Source of the DNA: Kuschelorhynchus macadamiae
Lineage: Eukaryota > Arthropoda > Insecta > Coleoptera > Curculionidae
Length of the DNA stretch: 64,000 nucleotides
Assembly (NCBI GenBank): GCA_030620095.1
Contig: JAUTXW010001615.1
Location: 129,501 to 193,500 of the forward strand
Direction: 5' to 3'
The notes below the pieces were generated by a model. That model did no database searches, had not been told where the DNA came from, and saw nothing but the letters and a program-made list of their open reading frames with translations. Position numbers and translations under genes: made by a program. Of this stretch, positions 21,290-34,600 are shown piece by piece; position 1 is the first letter of the stretch, and each line of letters begins with the position of its first letter.

Positions 21290-22310
21290 AGTGATTTTAA
21301 TGATGCTGATTTGGGACTGCAAGGGTACTCCAATTTTAGAAAAGACAGTGACCCGATTGCAATAGGCATAAATAGAGGTGGTGGCGTACTTATTGCAGTA
21401 GAAAAGAACCTCCAAATAGCTGTCTTAGAATGCCAACGACAGTCCAGTGGTCATGAAGAACTGTGGGTAAAAGTTCAAATCAAAGTCAATATAATTTTCT
21501 GTGTAATCTATATTCTATCTCAATCTAATATCAGGGAAAATTCAACACATCGTGAAAATGTCGAATACTTTTCTAATTTCTTTGAACAGTTATTAGTTTA
21601 TATAATAGAAGATTATAATTTACCCAACCTCAATTTTTAGGATAATGATGCTTATAACTATTTGAAAAAAATGCGCTTCTAGTGAATGCATAACAGCTAC
21701 AATGTGATGTGTAAATTTATACCAAATTAGTAATGTTGCTAATCCCTTTATCTTAATCTTCTTGGATCTTATATTTACAAATATCTATGATACAGAAATA
21801 AGTACTGCTTGTGATACTTTGGTATCTTGCGATAATCACTATCCGGCTGTAATACTCTCCATTAATATTGATGAAATTGCCTTTGACGTATTTACTGACC
21901 AAGTAGAATAAAGGTATTATTTTAAGAACTGTGATTACACTAATCTAAATAATTTTATTTTAAATGTAGGTAAATTGGAACCAAATCTTAGACTGTGATA
22001 TAAATGTAGCCATAGAAAAATTTTACTTAGTCATAAATCAGTGTTTGAGTGAATTTGTACCTAAAATTAAAATAAAAAGAAACTATAAGTTTTCAATTTG
22101 GTTCAGGAATGAACTGAAAACCTAATTATTGAAAAAAAGAAAGCTCACAAAATGTTTAAATCTTTTCCAACCCAACAAAATTATGCCGAATTTAGTGAAC
22201 TGCGGGCTGCTTGTAAGGACATGTCAAATAATTGTGAATTGAAGAAGGATATGATGTGGATTTAAATGTTTTTTTGAAGAAATTAAATAACGATTTAAAA
22301 TTGCATCATC
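21290..22310 (+). pseudogene. LINE endonuclease fragment
   Basis: Frames read INRGGGVLIAVEKNLQ, HEELWVKVQIKVNIIFCVIY, EDYNLPNLNF (decayed GDFNLP), then DLIFTNI, LVSCDNHYPAVI (decayed SDHxP) and KAHKMFKSFPTQQNYAEFSE. This is the order of an apurinic-type LINE endonuclease followed by the linker. The reverse transcriptase is missing. Catalytic Gly-Asp and Ser-Asp-His motifs are altered, so it is inactive. It ends about 380 bp before the delta-COP start codon. Confidence 0.65.
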
Positions 22311-22559
22311 GCAAATGCACGTGAAGTTCACATGAGGTGCAAAATAGAAATATTCTCCATAAATAAGGGTCATGTATCTTTAGCACGAATAAAAAGCCGA
22401 AACTACCAACCGGAACCATTCCCAATATGACAGTTAATAACATTTCATTAGTTATTATAAACAGACGATAAAATGCAAGATTATATACTTTTCTTTCTCT
22501 TCCTTTTCACATACAACAAAGAGAAAAACTCAATGTTACTTATTTAGACAGTAAAAGAT

Positions 22560-22687
22560 TTTCTGGTAAATTACAGAATAGAAGACGTCAAACAGTCAAC
22601 GTCATCCAGTTTTCCATTTTATTAATATAGGTGTAATGTTTTCTTCAGTAAAATATTGTAAATAGGAATATATCCAAAACTTTTAAA
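22560..22687 (+). promoter_or_regulatory. Candidate proximal promoter / 5' UTR of delta-COP
   Basis: Two CRE-like motifs lie 83-104 bp before the ATG: GACGTCA at 22584-22590 and ACGTCAT at 22599-22605. Secretory-pathway genes are known targets of CREB3/CrebA and ATF6-type factors, which bind ACGT cores. Assignment rests only on motif and position. Confidence 0.35.
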
Positions 22688-25600
22688 ATGGTAGGTCCTC
22701 CAATTAATTCTTTTGGTTGTTAGGCACAAATACAATAATAATAGTTTTACCTGAAGTTAATCTTGTTTCTATTTTTTAGGTTCTTATAGCTGCAGCAGTC
22801 TGCACTAAAGCAGGCAAAAGTGAGTATATCTTTTATTATAAAGTGTACAAACGTTTTTCTGTATTTTATAAAAATAGTTTAATTATATGTTATGGAAATA
22901 TAATTCTTATTTACAATTTGATAATCATTTTTTAAATACTGTGACTCAGGTCATATGGTACATATATTAATTTACCAGACTGTCAGTTAATGCAAAGAAC
23001 ACATATTTCTAAAGTTTTGACCATGCTTAACACATCACCAGATCGTATGTAGGTATATAAGTTATATTTAATGGTGTTTCAGTGTTTTTCTTAAATAAAA
23101 ATACAGGTAGTGAAGTTAACATGTAATGAAATTTGAATTTCCTACTAAAAATATTGATAGCCTTTGTACAGTTTTTTGTATTTGAATATATTTTATTCAT
23201 CTTACATGTAATAAAATATATTTGTGAGATTGGATATAGGTAAGATTGGAGAGCTTTCTTCTGGTCTAACCACATTTTGACAAGTCCATTATTATTTGTT
23301 CTCAAGAAAGTGTGTTTGATTTCAAGTAGAGTAACAATGTACCAACACTGCCAATATTACAACTCCGACTGACCCTAACTCGTGTCCCAACTATTTACAA
23401 GGGTATCAAAATGTCTAGCTACCTGCTATTGTGAAAATGGGTTTAACTATTAAATCTTTCAAGAAGTGTATACAAACTTCTTTAATACTATGGCATATTA
23501 CTAGATAAGGGAATACTGCTCTTATAGTTGTTAATATGTTTTTTATTTATTTTTGATATATAATTTTTATTTATTTACATTGATACTGCATTACATTAAC
23601 ATTTATTTTAATAATACATTTCTCAATAATAGGAACCCTAAACATTGCATATGTTGAATATCATTACATAATACATACAATTCTATATGTACACACCCAA
23701 AAATCAATCCAAACATTACATTAAAACAGTCCTGCGTATTTGCTATCATAGTTAAAGTATATATACACATTCTACAATTTTTAGTTAACATTCTGTCCTT
23801 TTTGATATTTCAGATTTAGATTATATAACCTCCCATGAATACAATTGATTTTAAACAGGCTGCTTTACTACTTTTAGGATATTAAATTCTCATTGACATT
23901 ACATCTAGTTTCATATTTGTGACATACATGATTTTTGGCCTTGAACTTTCTTATCGATTTGCTTACATTTAATATATTTCCATTCATCTTATATTCAGTA
24001 TTCTATCAGAATACAGTAAAGATGTATAGAACAGTCTTGGTCTTCTATACATAATTTTTAAGATATAATTTTGTGCGATATTTAGTAGTTTTAATGCTAG
24101 TTTATACAGCCCACCCCAGAGAGCTAAACCGAACATAACGGAGTATGGATTCCACTAGAGTTTTGTATAGTTGTATGATCAAAATACAAGAGTTCTAACT
24201 ACACTACACAACAACTTGTTATGTTCTGGACGGGCATTTCGCTAACCAAGTTAGCATCATCAGCAGATGATATAAACTAAAGTAACTTATCCTAACCGAG
24301 ACTATTTATAGGTAAATGTGTCACACTTGGTTGCACCTGACTGCACCGTTGTCAAGTAAGCAATAGAGGGCACTATAGGGAATAGGCCCTCTGTCTTTAT
24401 TTTGTGCTTTCTTACCACATTTCGTATTCAAACTGTGCATTTCTTTAAGACTAATCATAGGGATGACATTCAAAATATGTCTCCTGTGGTTACATTCTTG
24501 GGTACTTTCCTAGATTCAAAATTTAAATGGGAACCACAGAGTGAACACATCTCAAAAAAAAACTCAACATAGTCTATTTTGCACTACTGAAACTCAAGCA
24601 TACTGTTTCACTGAAGTATGCTACTAACCGCATACTATGCTCTTGTATACCCACATCTGTCATACAATATCATACTCTGGGGTCGGGCAGTAAATGTAAA
24701 TAGGATTTTTGTGTCACAAAAGAGAATACTGAGACTCATATTTGGTCTGAAGCCACAGCAATCGTGCAAACAAATCCTTATAGACAACAAAATACTTACC
24801 TTGGTATCCATATACATAGTGAAATGTGTCTCGTATGTATATAAAAGTAAGTCCAATTTTGCTAGGAATCATCCATGGTTACCAAACAAGACATAGAAGT
24901 GACTTAATTATCCCAAATCACACAACTACACTATGAAAAATCTCCCTATTTCTCGTGTACTAAAATATATAATAAGCTTCCTGCAGAAATAACGGGGGGC
25001 CAGACAGAAATTTCCTTTAGAAAGCTATTAAAGAAGTACCTCTGGACAAATGCCTTTTCTACAGCTTCAACGAATTAGTTAGTGATTAACTTTGTCAGTT
25101 AGTTAGCTACTCGACTGTATTTTGTACATTATATATGTTGCACAGTGTTTGTCAAATCTAACAGTTATGTTTGTATGTTACTTTTTTTAAATTCTTTTTC
25201 TATGTTTTATTTTATATTTTGTAACAGTATACCTAGCCTTAAGACACATAAGTTGTATGAATTGACCTATCTAATATCATTATATGTGATCATTTGTAGA
25301 TGAAATAAAATTTGAATTTGAATTTGAATTTCTATACTTTTAAATGCATCCAATAATCTATTATTAGATACATTTTTAATTAACTTAAGTTAATTAAAAA
25401 ATATATAATTTTAAGTTAATTAAAAAAAATGTATCTAATAATAGATTATTGGATGCATTTGAGAGTATAGAAATAGTTAAATGTGGTAAGAAACTAAATA
25501 AAGACAAAGGGCCTATTCTTTATAGTCCCCTCTATTGCTTACTTGACAACGGTGCAGTCGGGTGCAACCAAGTGTGACCACAATTACCTATAAATAGTCT

Positions 25601-28600
25601 CGGTTAGGGTAAGTTACTTTAGCTTATATCATCTGCTGATGATGCTAATAACATAATAATAATAACAGAAAGTAACAAGTTTTGAGAGAGATAAAATTTA
25701 TGAATTAGACTTTATACAACATTATTTATTAGTTTTTCCCATTGTAATTTTCAGTCCACTACGACACCTAACTAATTTGTTTACTTAACTTCATTTATTA
25801 GGTCATTGTCCAGGCACATAGCCAGAAATTCACTTTGTGGGGGGGGTCCAAACCAGAAATTCATTTGGGGGGTAGGGTTCAAATGGTCAAACCTGAGGAA
25901 AATTAGTAAGAAGCATGCCTATACCAAAATATTTTTAAAGTTTCGTGGGGGTCCAGACCCCCAGGACCCCACCCTGGCTACGTGCCTGTCATTGTCGCTT
26001 AATTTGAGGCTTTGAAAATAAGGTCTATTGTTTATTCTAGGAGGTAAAAGGATTTTAATTATTAGTTTTCTTTATATTTATGTTCTGTTTATTAACAGAT
26101 CAGTGCATATATTAATATCATTTTAAAAAATATATTTATAAGTATTTTTCAAGATATTTTTATATTTATACATATTGTTAAATGTTTGATATTTTTGTTG
26201 TATTTTGCTATATTATAATTTTTTTCTTCTTACTAAGTAGGTACAGAAATCACTTTTACAGGTTTTTACAGATCTTCACATTTTAGGGTTTCTATAGATG
26301 CCAACAACATTTTTTTGCAATTCCATCTGTTGAGTTTTCTGTCTGTTTGTCTGTCACTCACTGCATAGCTAAAAAACTACTTATGAATTGATTACAAATA
26401 TTTTTGTTAAATTAGGGGTTGTATGGGAATGACATAGTAACATTTTGGTAAAAATTCTTTATGGCAGCCTAGTGAAATGTTAAAAAACATGTTACTTAAA
26501 GACTAATTATCCAGTTTACCTCAAATTTTGCACAAAAATTAAGTGTTACGTGGGAATAAATGTTACCAATCCATTTTTATTCAATTGACTTAATATTTTG
26601 CACAAAAATTAGATGTTTTTTATTAAATAAATTTATTTTTAAGTTTATTTAATAAAAAAAAATTGACTTATTCTAACAATTCCATATCTAATATCTAACA
26701 AATTTATAATGCACCTAGGTGACTAAACACCTGTATGTGCATATTATTAAATAAATTTATTTTTAAGTTTATTTAATAAAAAAAAATTGACTTATTCTAA
26801 CAATTCCATATCTAATATCTAACAAATTTATAATGCACCTAGGTGACTAAACACCTGTATGTGCACTATGTATTTAATAATTACAATTAATTTTGTCCAC
26901 TCAGATATCTAATTTACAATATAAAAATGTTTTTTACATAGTGTATTTATTTATTATTTATAAGAATTAAAAATATTTAAATGTTGGTATATATATTCCC
27001 TACAGCTAGAACTATTTTTTTTAAGACTTGATAAAAATCTTATTTCAAGTGGTATTTGATTGTAAATCTTAGGAGCAAGGTATATAAAAGACCTTAGTTG
27101 TTTTGAAGTATTGCTACTTGGTACTTCTAGTAGTTTGTTTTGTTTCTAGTTTCATGTACATGTTTTACATAATGTTTCAGTTTTGACGATTTATAGATAT
27201 AAGTACAAGCTGCAAGACAATATAGTGCCCGAACATGTAGAATCTCTTTAGAGTAAAGAAGATTGGTAGAGTACGGCTTGCTGTTTTGGTAAATAATTTT
27301 CAGAATATAATTCTGTACAACATTTAATGGATTCAAAGAATATTGGTTAAGGCCACCCCACACGATTAGCACCTTATATATACACTGACCGACCAGCAGC
27401 CTCTTTTCCAAAATTTCTCTGAGTATGTAAAATTCATAAACTAGTTTTCTGATGTTCTTTGATAATTTTAATACATGCAGATCACACTTAAGGTTTTTAT
27501 CTATCATGATACCTAAATACTTTGTAGATTCAACTTTAAGTATATATTTATCAAAAATGTCAATGTGGATACTTTGAAAATCAGGACGATTTGATGATGT
27601 AATTGAAAAGGCAATATAATTTGTTTTTGTAATGTTTAAGCTTAATTTTGAAAGTGTTGAGCCACATTTTTATCTTTCTCATACCTTCAATAGCATGCTC
27701 CCTTACAGACATCCAGGAAACTCCAGAAAAAAACTACAACAGTGTCATCAGCATATGATAAAACAGACCTCCTTCCTATGGCTATGTTTGTTAACGAGTT
27801 TATATAGAGAATAAAGAGTATAGGTCCCAATATGATGCCTTGTAGAACTCCAATTTTCAATTTAAGTGTATCACTGAATGTTTTATTGACCTTAATAACC
27901 TGCAATCTATCACTCAACTCGCAAAGACGTCCAGCACTCACTCCACAAGTGCCCAAGACATTAAGAAGCGAGTCATGAGTCATTTTTCAAATATCTTAGC
28001 AAAAGTATTTATTACACTGATAGGTCGGTAATTGTTTATTAAAGTTTTATCTTCTGCCTTATACGTTAGAGATATTTATTTTTGTTACCTAGTATTCATT
28101 GTACATAACATACATTCAACAAATACAACTACATTTATTACATGGTATATACTAATGTTTGGAATGTTTTGGTAGGGAGTTATATAGTTATTGTTGAACT
28201 CACAAAAGCCATTGAAGATCAAAAGGGAATTATAGCTTCTTTTAATAAAGGTATTTCCGCTGATGCGGAGACGCAGACCGTCATCAAGGTAATTAACAGC
28301 GCAGCTCAGACCATACTCCACAAAAATTACAGTAAGAAAACTCAGACTGGCTTTGCTCCCAACTCAACTTGCAATTCGGAAGCTCAAACAGATAAGACTG
28401 ATATCATAGACCAAAAAAATCAGGTAAACAACCTCAAATCCCAGATTACGCAGCTAGAAGCGGAAAATACCAAGTTACAGATGAGCAAAAGTGAATCTGA
28501 TGAAAAATTGCAGAATATCATGAAGGACTTAAACGACATCACTGAAATAAACAGAAATATGATTGAAAGCATAAGGGTTCTTGAAAGTGAAAACAGAATG

Positions 28601-31600
28601 TTTGAATCAGAAATTGTTAATCTGGAGAGGCTTCGTGACCTAAATAAGTCATTAAATGAAAAGTTAAGCGAACTAGAAGAACTACAAAGAAGTCTGCAAA
28701 TTTCTATTGGAACCCTCACGGCAGAAAATAACTATTTGTCTGACAAGGTTTTGGATCTGCAGAAAAGCCTTTCCTGTTTCACAGCCAGTCTAAGGCATTG
28801 CTCATTATCAGAACCGAAACTAAATGTGAAACTAAATGTGAACTGTGCTATTAACCAAATGAAACTGGACCACCCGGAAACCAAAATTGATAGAAAAGTT
28901 GTTGTTTTTGGAGATGAAAGCGGTCGAAATCTCTCATGTACTCTTAATGTCTTGTTGAAGTCCCCATATTTTAAGGTTAGAGGTATTGTTAAACCTCACG
29001 CGACTTTACGAGAAATTGTAAGTAATATATTTGGGGAAACGCAAGATTGCGGCAAGGACGATTTTGTAATTGTATGTCTTAGTATTAACATGAGATCTTC
29101 TAACCTAGTAGCATTAAGACAGATTTTTGCAATTGGTAAATTTACAAACTTAATTATTTGCTACTATTATAATAATGCATTGACTGATAATTTTCTTAGT
29201 AAAAAAATAAATGATTTATTTTATACTTATATACATAGGAATAATGTTTCTGTTAGAGTGATAGATAACGTAAAGGTCGGAAATAGATATAGGCATAATA
29301 TTCAATCTCTTGGAAGATTACTTTTGTTGTATATCCAAAAAAGCTTACTTTTGCCTTCTCCTGTTAATGGTAATGTAATTAGGATTAATAGTGATAATAT
29401 TTTAAATTTACAACCTGTTGAGGCAGGGAGTCCCATCACTCAACGGGATGATTGTGAGTCTAATTTGATTTGTGTGTGTGATACTGATACCTCCACTATA
29501 GCTAGTGGCAGTCCTACAAATAATACACAGAATAGTAGTTGTGATTTTTTAGAGAAAAGTCCTTTCTTGAAGAATTTTCCATAATGTTGTTAAATGTTCA
29601 GAGTGTAAGAAATAAGACTGATGAGCTCTCCATTTTTTTGGAAACTCTTAGTACTCCAAGTATAGTGGTTTTGAGTGAACACTGGTTAAAGCCAGAAGAA
29701 CCATTCTTTCTGCAGAATTACTCAATTATTAGTAACTATTGCCGTTCAACTTATTTACATGGAGGTACGGTTGTTCTTGTTAAGGAAATATTCTTGAATT
29801 GTTGTAATTTTATAAACATTAGTAAGTTTGACTTCTTAAACGAGGATAAAGTTTTTGAGCTTTCAATAAGTTACTGTTCCAAATTTAATCTATATATTCT
29901 TGGCTTATATCGTTCTCCAGTTGGTAGTGTTAGTGAATTTTTGTTTAGGTTGGAGATTGTGTTATCGCAGTTAAATTGTGGCACTTTGATTGTATTGTGT
30001 GGGGATTTTAATATCAATTTTTTAGATTCATTTAATATTAATACACAAATGTTACAATGTTTATTAAGCTCATATGGTCTATGTATGGTGGTCGATAAAC
30101 CAACACGAATAACTGCCCATTCCTCTACCATTATTGACTATGTGTGCACAAACTTTGAAAAAAATAATGTTCTTTTTGAGGTGATGAATGCAGGTATTTC
30201 AGACCACGAAGCCATTTTGTGTAAATTTAAAATAAAAACAACTAAAAATGTGGGAAAGTTTAGAAAAAAGGGACGATTATATACCAAACATAATTATGAT
30301 AGATTTTCGCAATTATGCAGCGGGAGGGACTGGAGCTATGTCTTGCTTTTGCCTGATCCCGTGGAGGTGTTTCATGCAGAGCTCTACAAGGCCTTTAATA
30401 ATACTTTTCCTGTTAAAACGCTAGTTAAAAAAATCAAGAAACCATGGGTTACAAAGGGCATTCGAACCTCTTCTAAAAATATGCGTTCCCTTCACCACAT
30501 TAGAAAGTTTTATTTTCATAATCACTTTTTTACTTCATATTTTAATAAATATAGAAAAGTTTATAGAAGTATTATTGGCCTTGCTAAATCTTCATACTAC
30601 AGAGATAGGATTGGAAATTCCAAAAATGTACAGCGAGAATCTTGGAAGATTGTAAATGAACTAAGGGGAAAAAACAAGGTACCAAAAGTCATAAATACAA
30701 AATTATCAAGCAATGAATTAAATAAATTTTACTGCTCTATTGCATACAATCTGTCCAGCAAAATCAATGCAACTTTAGACTATAAACATTTTTTTGAATA
30801 TACTAGTGTAACAGATTCTTTTTTCCTTGCTCCAACAGACATTTACGAGTTGAAGAGTATTTTTGCAGAGATTGGAAATAATAAAGCAGCAGGATGGGAT
30901 GAGATTTCAATCAGATTATTTCTAAGGTTACCTGAGTCAGTTTTACAAGTTTTGGTGGAAGTTATAAATGAATCCTTTTGCTCTGGAACTTTTCCTTCCT
31001 GCTTAAAAATTGCTACAATTTTGCCATTTTTCAAGGGTGGTGATGCAGAGAGCCCCTCAAATTACAGACCAGTAGCATTGTTCCCTACTCTGTCTAAAAT
31101 TATCGGAAAAATTGTTAAGAAAAGGGTAATTTCATTCCTCGCCAGACATAACATTCTTAGTTCGGAACAGTTTGGCTTCCAATCTGCTAAGGGTACATCT
31201 GACGCAGTTTTTGCTTTTTTGGAGACATTATATTTGGGACTGAATGATGGTGGGATGGCTGCAGCAGTGTTTTGTGATTTGTCAAAAGCATTTGACTGCG
31301 TTAACCACCAGATACTGCTGTGGAAGCTCCAATCTTACGGTTTTAGAGGGACAGCACTTAGGTGGTTTGAATCATATCTCTCGGGTAGAGTTCAGAGTGT
31401 CTCGTTTAATGGGATGCCATCTGAACGAGGGGAAATGAGTTATGGTGTGCCTCAGGGATCTGTTCTGGGACCAATTTTATTTCTAGTTTATGTAAATGAC
31501 TTAACAAAATTAAATATTAAAGGAAAATTTACAGTGTTTGCAGATGATGCAACCATTTTATGGCATGATACCAACTCCGCTAGTCTTAATGATACTCTGA

Positions 31601-34600
31601 ATAATGACATAATTCTAGTAAAACAATGGTGTGACGCAAATCAATTAACTCTCAATATTTCGAAGACTAGTATTATGAACTTTAGGTGCAACCTAAATGA
31701 TGTATATTTAGAAGACATTGTGGTTAGCAATTTATCAGAGAACAGATTCCTGGGTATTTACTTAGATAGTAAACTTAAATTTGAAACCCACATAAGCCAA
31801 TTAAATTCTAAGTTAAGCTCAAATTGTTTTGCCCTTCGAGTTTTAGCTAGGGAATTAGATCCATCTATAGTGAGAAATAGCTACTTTGCATTAATAGAGT
31901 CCCATCTTAGATATGGAGTATGTTTTTGGGGGGTGTGCTCAAGACAACTGTTTAATAGTGTTTTCATTTTACAAAAAAGAGCCATTAGGTATATGTATAA
32001 GTTAGGGTTACGGGTTTCGTGTAAACCATTTTTTATTTTAAATAAAATTCTTACCCTACCATCCCTATTCATTCTTGAGTCAGTATGCCTTATTCATAAA
32101 AAGTACAAAAATACTATATTTGAAGAAAGAAATTACAGGACTCGACGAACACATAACGTTGCGCTACCTATACCATCAACTACTTTGGTAAGGAACTCCA
32201 CCATCTTTAACAGCAGAAAACTATTTAATCATCTTCCTTTAAATATAAAGATCAATGAGTCAGAAAGAATTTTCAGAAGGGAAGTTAAAAGACTGCTAAT
32301 TGAGAAAGCATACTATGAGGTATCTGAATTTTTCAATGAGAGATTTTAGTATTTTTATTTGTTTGTTGTTTGTATTGGTGTGTGCTCTCTGCCTCCTCAT
32401 TTGAAATAGGTCTTAGTAGTATATGTATGTTTTTGTTTGTCTAATTAATTATATGTACTTTTAATCTACTTTAAGATTGTAGTATACTAATTTTTATTGT
32501 ACACTTTTTATTGAGATACTTTTTTTTCCAGCTTTGTCAATAAAATTTTCTTCGACAATAAAGCTTTTTGAGTTGAATGGTGTGGACGGGACTGGTTCGT
32601 AGAGTTTTTTCATTTGATGCCATAGCGTTTCGATAGGCGATAAGTCGGGGCTACTAGATGGCCATTTTAAAACAGGAATATTCATTTTTTGCAGCCAGAA
32701 TGTTATGGTTTTGGCAGTACGGCATGCTGCGCCGTCTTGCTGGAATATGAATCGTCCCTCTGGCAACTGAATCTCATCAATAGAAGGAATTAATTCTTCT
32801 CGTAAAATTGACTTATACTTTGCAGCATTGACAGTACCATTAATAAAAAGAAGACGACCAACCCCTTGTGAAGACAGACATCCCTATACCATGATAGAGG
32901 CTGGAAATTTAACTTTTCTCTTGAGGCAGTCTCTATGATATTCCTCCCCTGGCGTTCGGATAATTCGACTTCGTGAATCACCGACACATATTTCAAATTT
33001 AGACTCATCCCTCCATATAACGGAATTCCACTGACATTGTGACCAGCTTTTATGCTCCTTTGCCTACAAAAGTCGATTTCTTTTTTGTTTTTGCGACAAA
33101 AGCGGTTTTTTCCTTGGCCTAAAATGAAAACATTTAAATTTGTTTTTTTTTTTGTATTTTGCTATAAACTTTCTTTATAGAAGCGATATCCCATTTTCTT
33201 CATATTTCTCAAACAGGTGTTTTTTGAAATGCATTTACCAATTGCATCCGCCCATTTTACAGCTAACTCTTGTGATGATGCCCGACGATCTTGTTTAATT
33301 AGTGTACAGAGAGCCCGCTTATCTCTTTCTGTAATTTTCGAAGGGCGGATAGACTTCGCTTTTAACTGAACATTTCCACTTTTTTAAATTGGGAAATAAT
33401 ATTTCTTATTGTCCCTTGAGTAATGTTTAGATTTTTTGCAATACTATGTCCAGAGAGACCATTTTTGTGGGCACTAATAATGGAATTTCGCATATCATAC
33501 GAGTGTGCTTTTCCGCGAACCATTTTTACAACTAAACAGCTTCAAAGACTCAAATATTAATTCCTTTTTTTTTTCAACTATTATCAGAGCCCATTTGATT
33601 AGATATTTACCTTAATAAATTTTGTATCAGATGACACTAAGTAATCACGCCGTTTTATCTGAGTGCATGCATTCATGGCCCAATTAATATGCTCTAAGCC
33701 TAACAAAAGTAAATTTTATAATTATTATTATTGTTAGTGATATAGATGTGCGATATTGTTAATTAATTGTTAATTTTACATACTATCGAATAAACATAGT
33801 TGTATTTGTTGCAGTTATATTACATGCAGTAAATACTGGGTGACAAAAACAAAATTATTTTAAATACGCCCTTGGTCCAATACATATGCGACTGGGCTCG
33901 TATATGGGAGTCACTACTGCAAATTAAGTTAATTATGTGCACTAATGGAACAGCCAACTGGACATGAAAATATTTGATAATTTTTTAGGTAATTCCATCA
34001 ATAGGGATAAACTCATAAAATTTTGGTATATTTACTATATCAAAATGGAGGTCTAATGAAATTTTTAAAAAATCAGTTCAAGTTATTTTAAATTATACCC
34101 AAAAATCAAGTGTTGCATAGGTAGAAACTGGTAAAATATTGGCACGAATCCAAAAGAGTAGAACAAAATGGCGCTCAACAAAAACGTATATTATGTATTA
34201 CAAAATGTCCATGTGCAGAACTAAATTGGGTCAACATCTCAATGTTCGTAGTAAAAGCAAAGATTTATAACAAGAGAAGTTTTGTGTTAAGGAAATTTAC
34301 TGATTTTTTATATACTTAGTACTTTACAAATTTGGCGAATTTTTGCATGGCTTTGGATAAATAGTGTAAAAAGTGAAAACTTACTTTTTTAGCTTATTTT
34401 ATAGTCTTCCTCTTGGAATTCATTTGTGTTTTTAAATTCTCTTAATTGACACGTAAATGAACCCATTGATCTATAAATGTCATTGTTTGTAATTGTGTAA
34501 TGTTTAGGTTGATTTTTTGTCTCTAAGAACTGGCTTAATATATTTTTCTGGTAAATCAAGTATCAAATAAAAAATACTTTTTAGAGATTAATTGAATTCC

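Larger units (their letters stand above)
24225..25652. mobile_element. Inverted PLE pseudo-LTR arms enclosing a LINE tail
   Basis: 24241-24425 recurs in reverse complement at 25480-25652: shared phrases include ATCATCTGCTGATGATGC, AAATAGTCTCGGTTAGG and TCTATTGCTTACTTGACAAC. The left arm carries a complete hammerhead on -. The right arm has the CTGATGA half only (25636-25642). The interior is a LINE 3' fragment plus a palindrome, not PLE coding sequence. Confidence 0.65.
28142..32575 (+). mobile_element. CR1/jockey-group LINE, 5' truncated, ORF2 intact
   Basis: Two overlapping open frames without stops, plus a 3' UTR. The probable end is around 32550-32575 (AATAAAGCTTTTTGAGTTGA), similar to the tail at 57700-57745 on -. 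The ORF1 lacks the PHD finger seen in the sister copy at 60731-61879, which points to 5' truncation. Intact frames suggest recent insertion into delta-COP intron 2. Confidence 0.8.
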
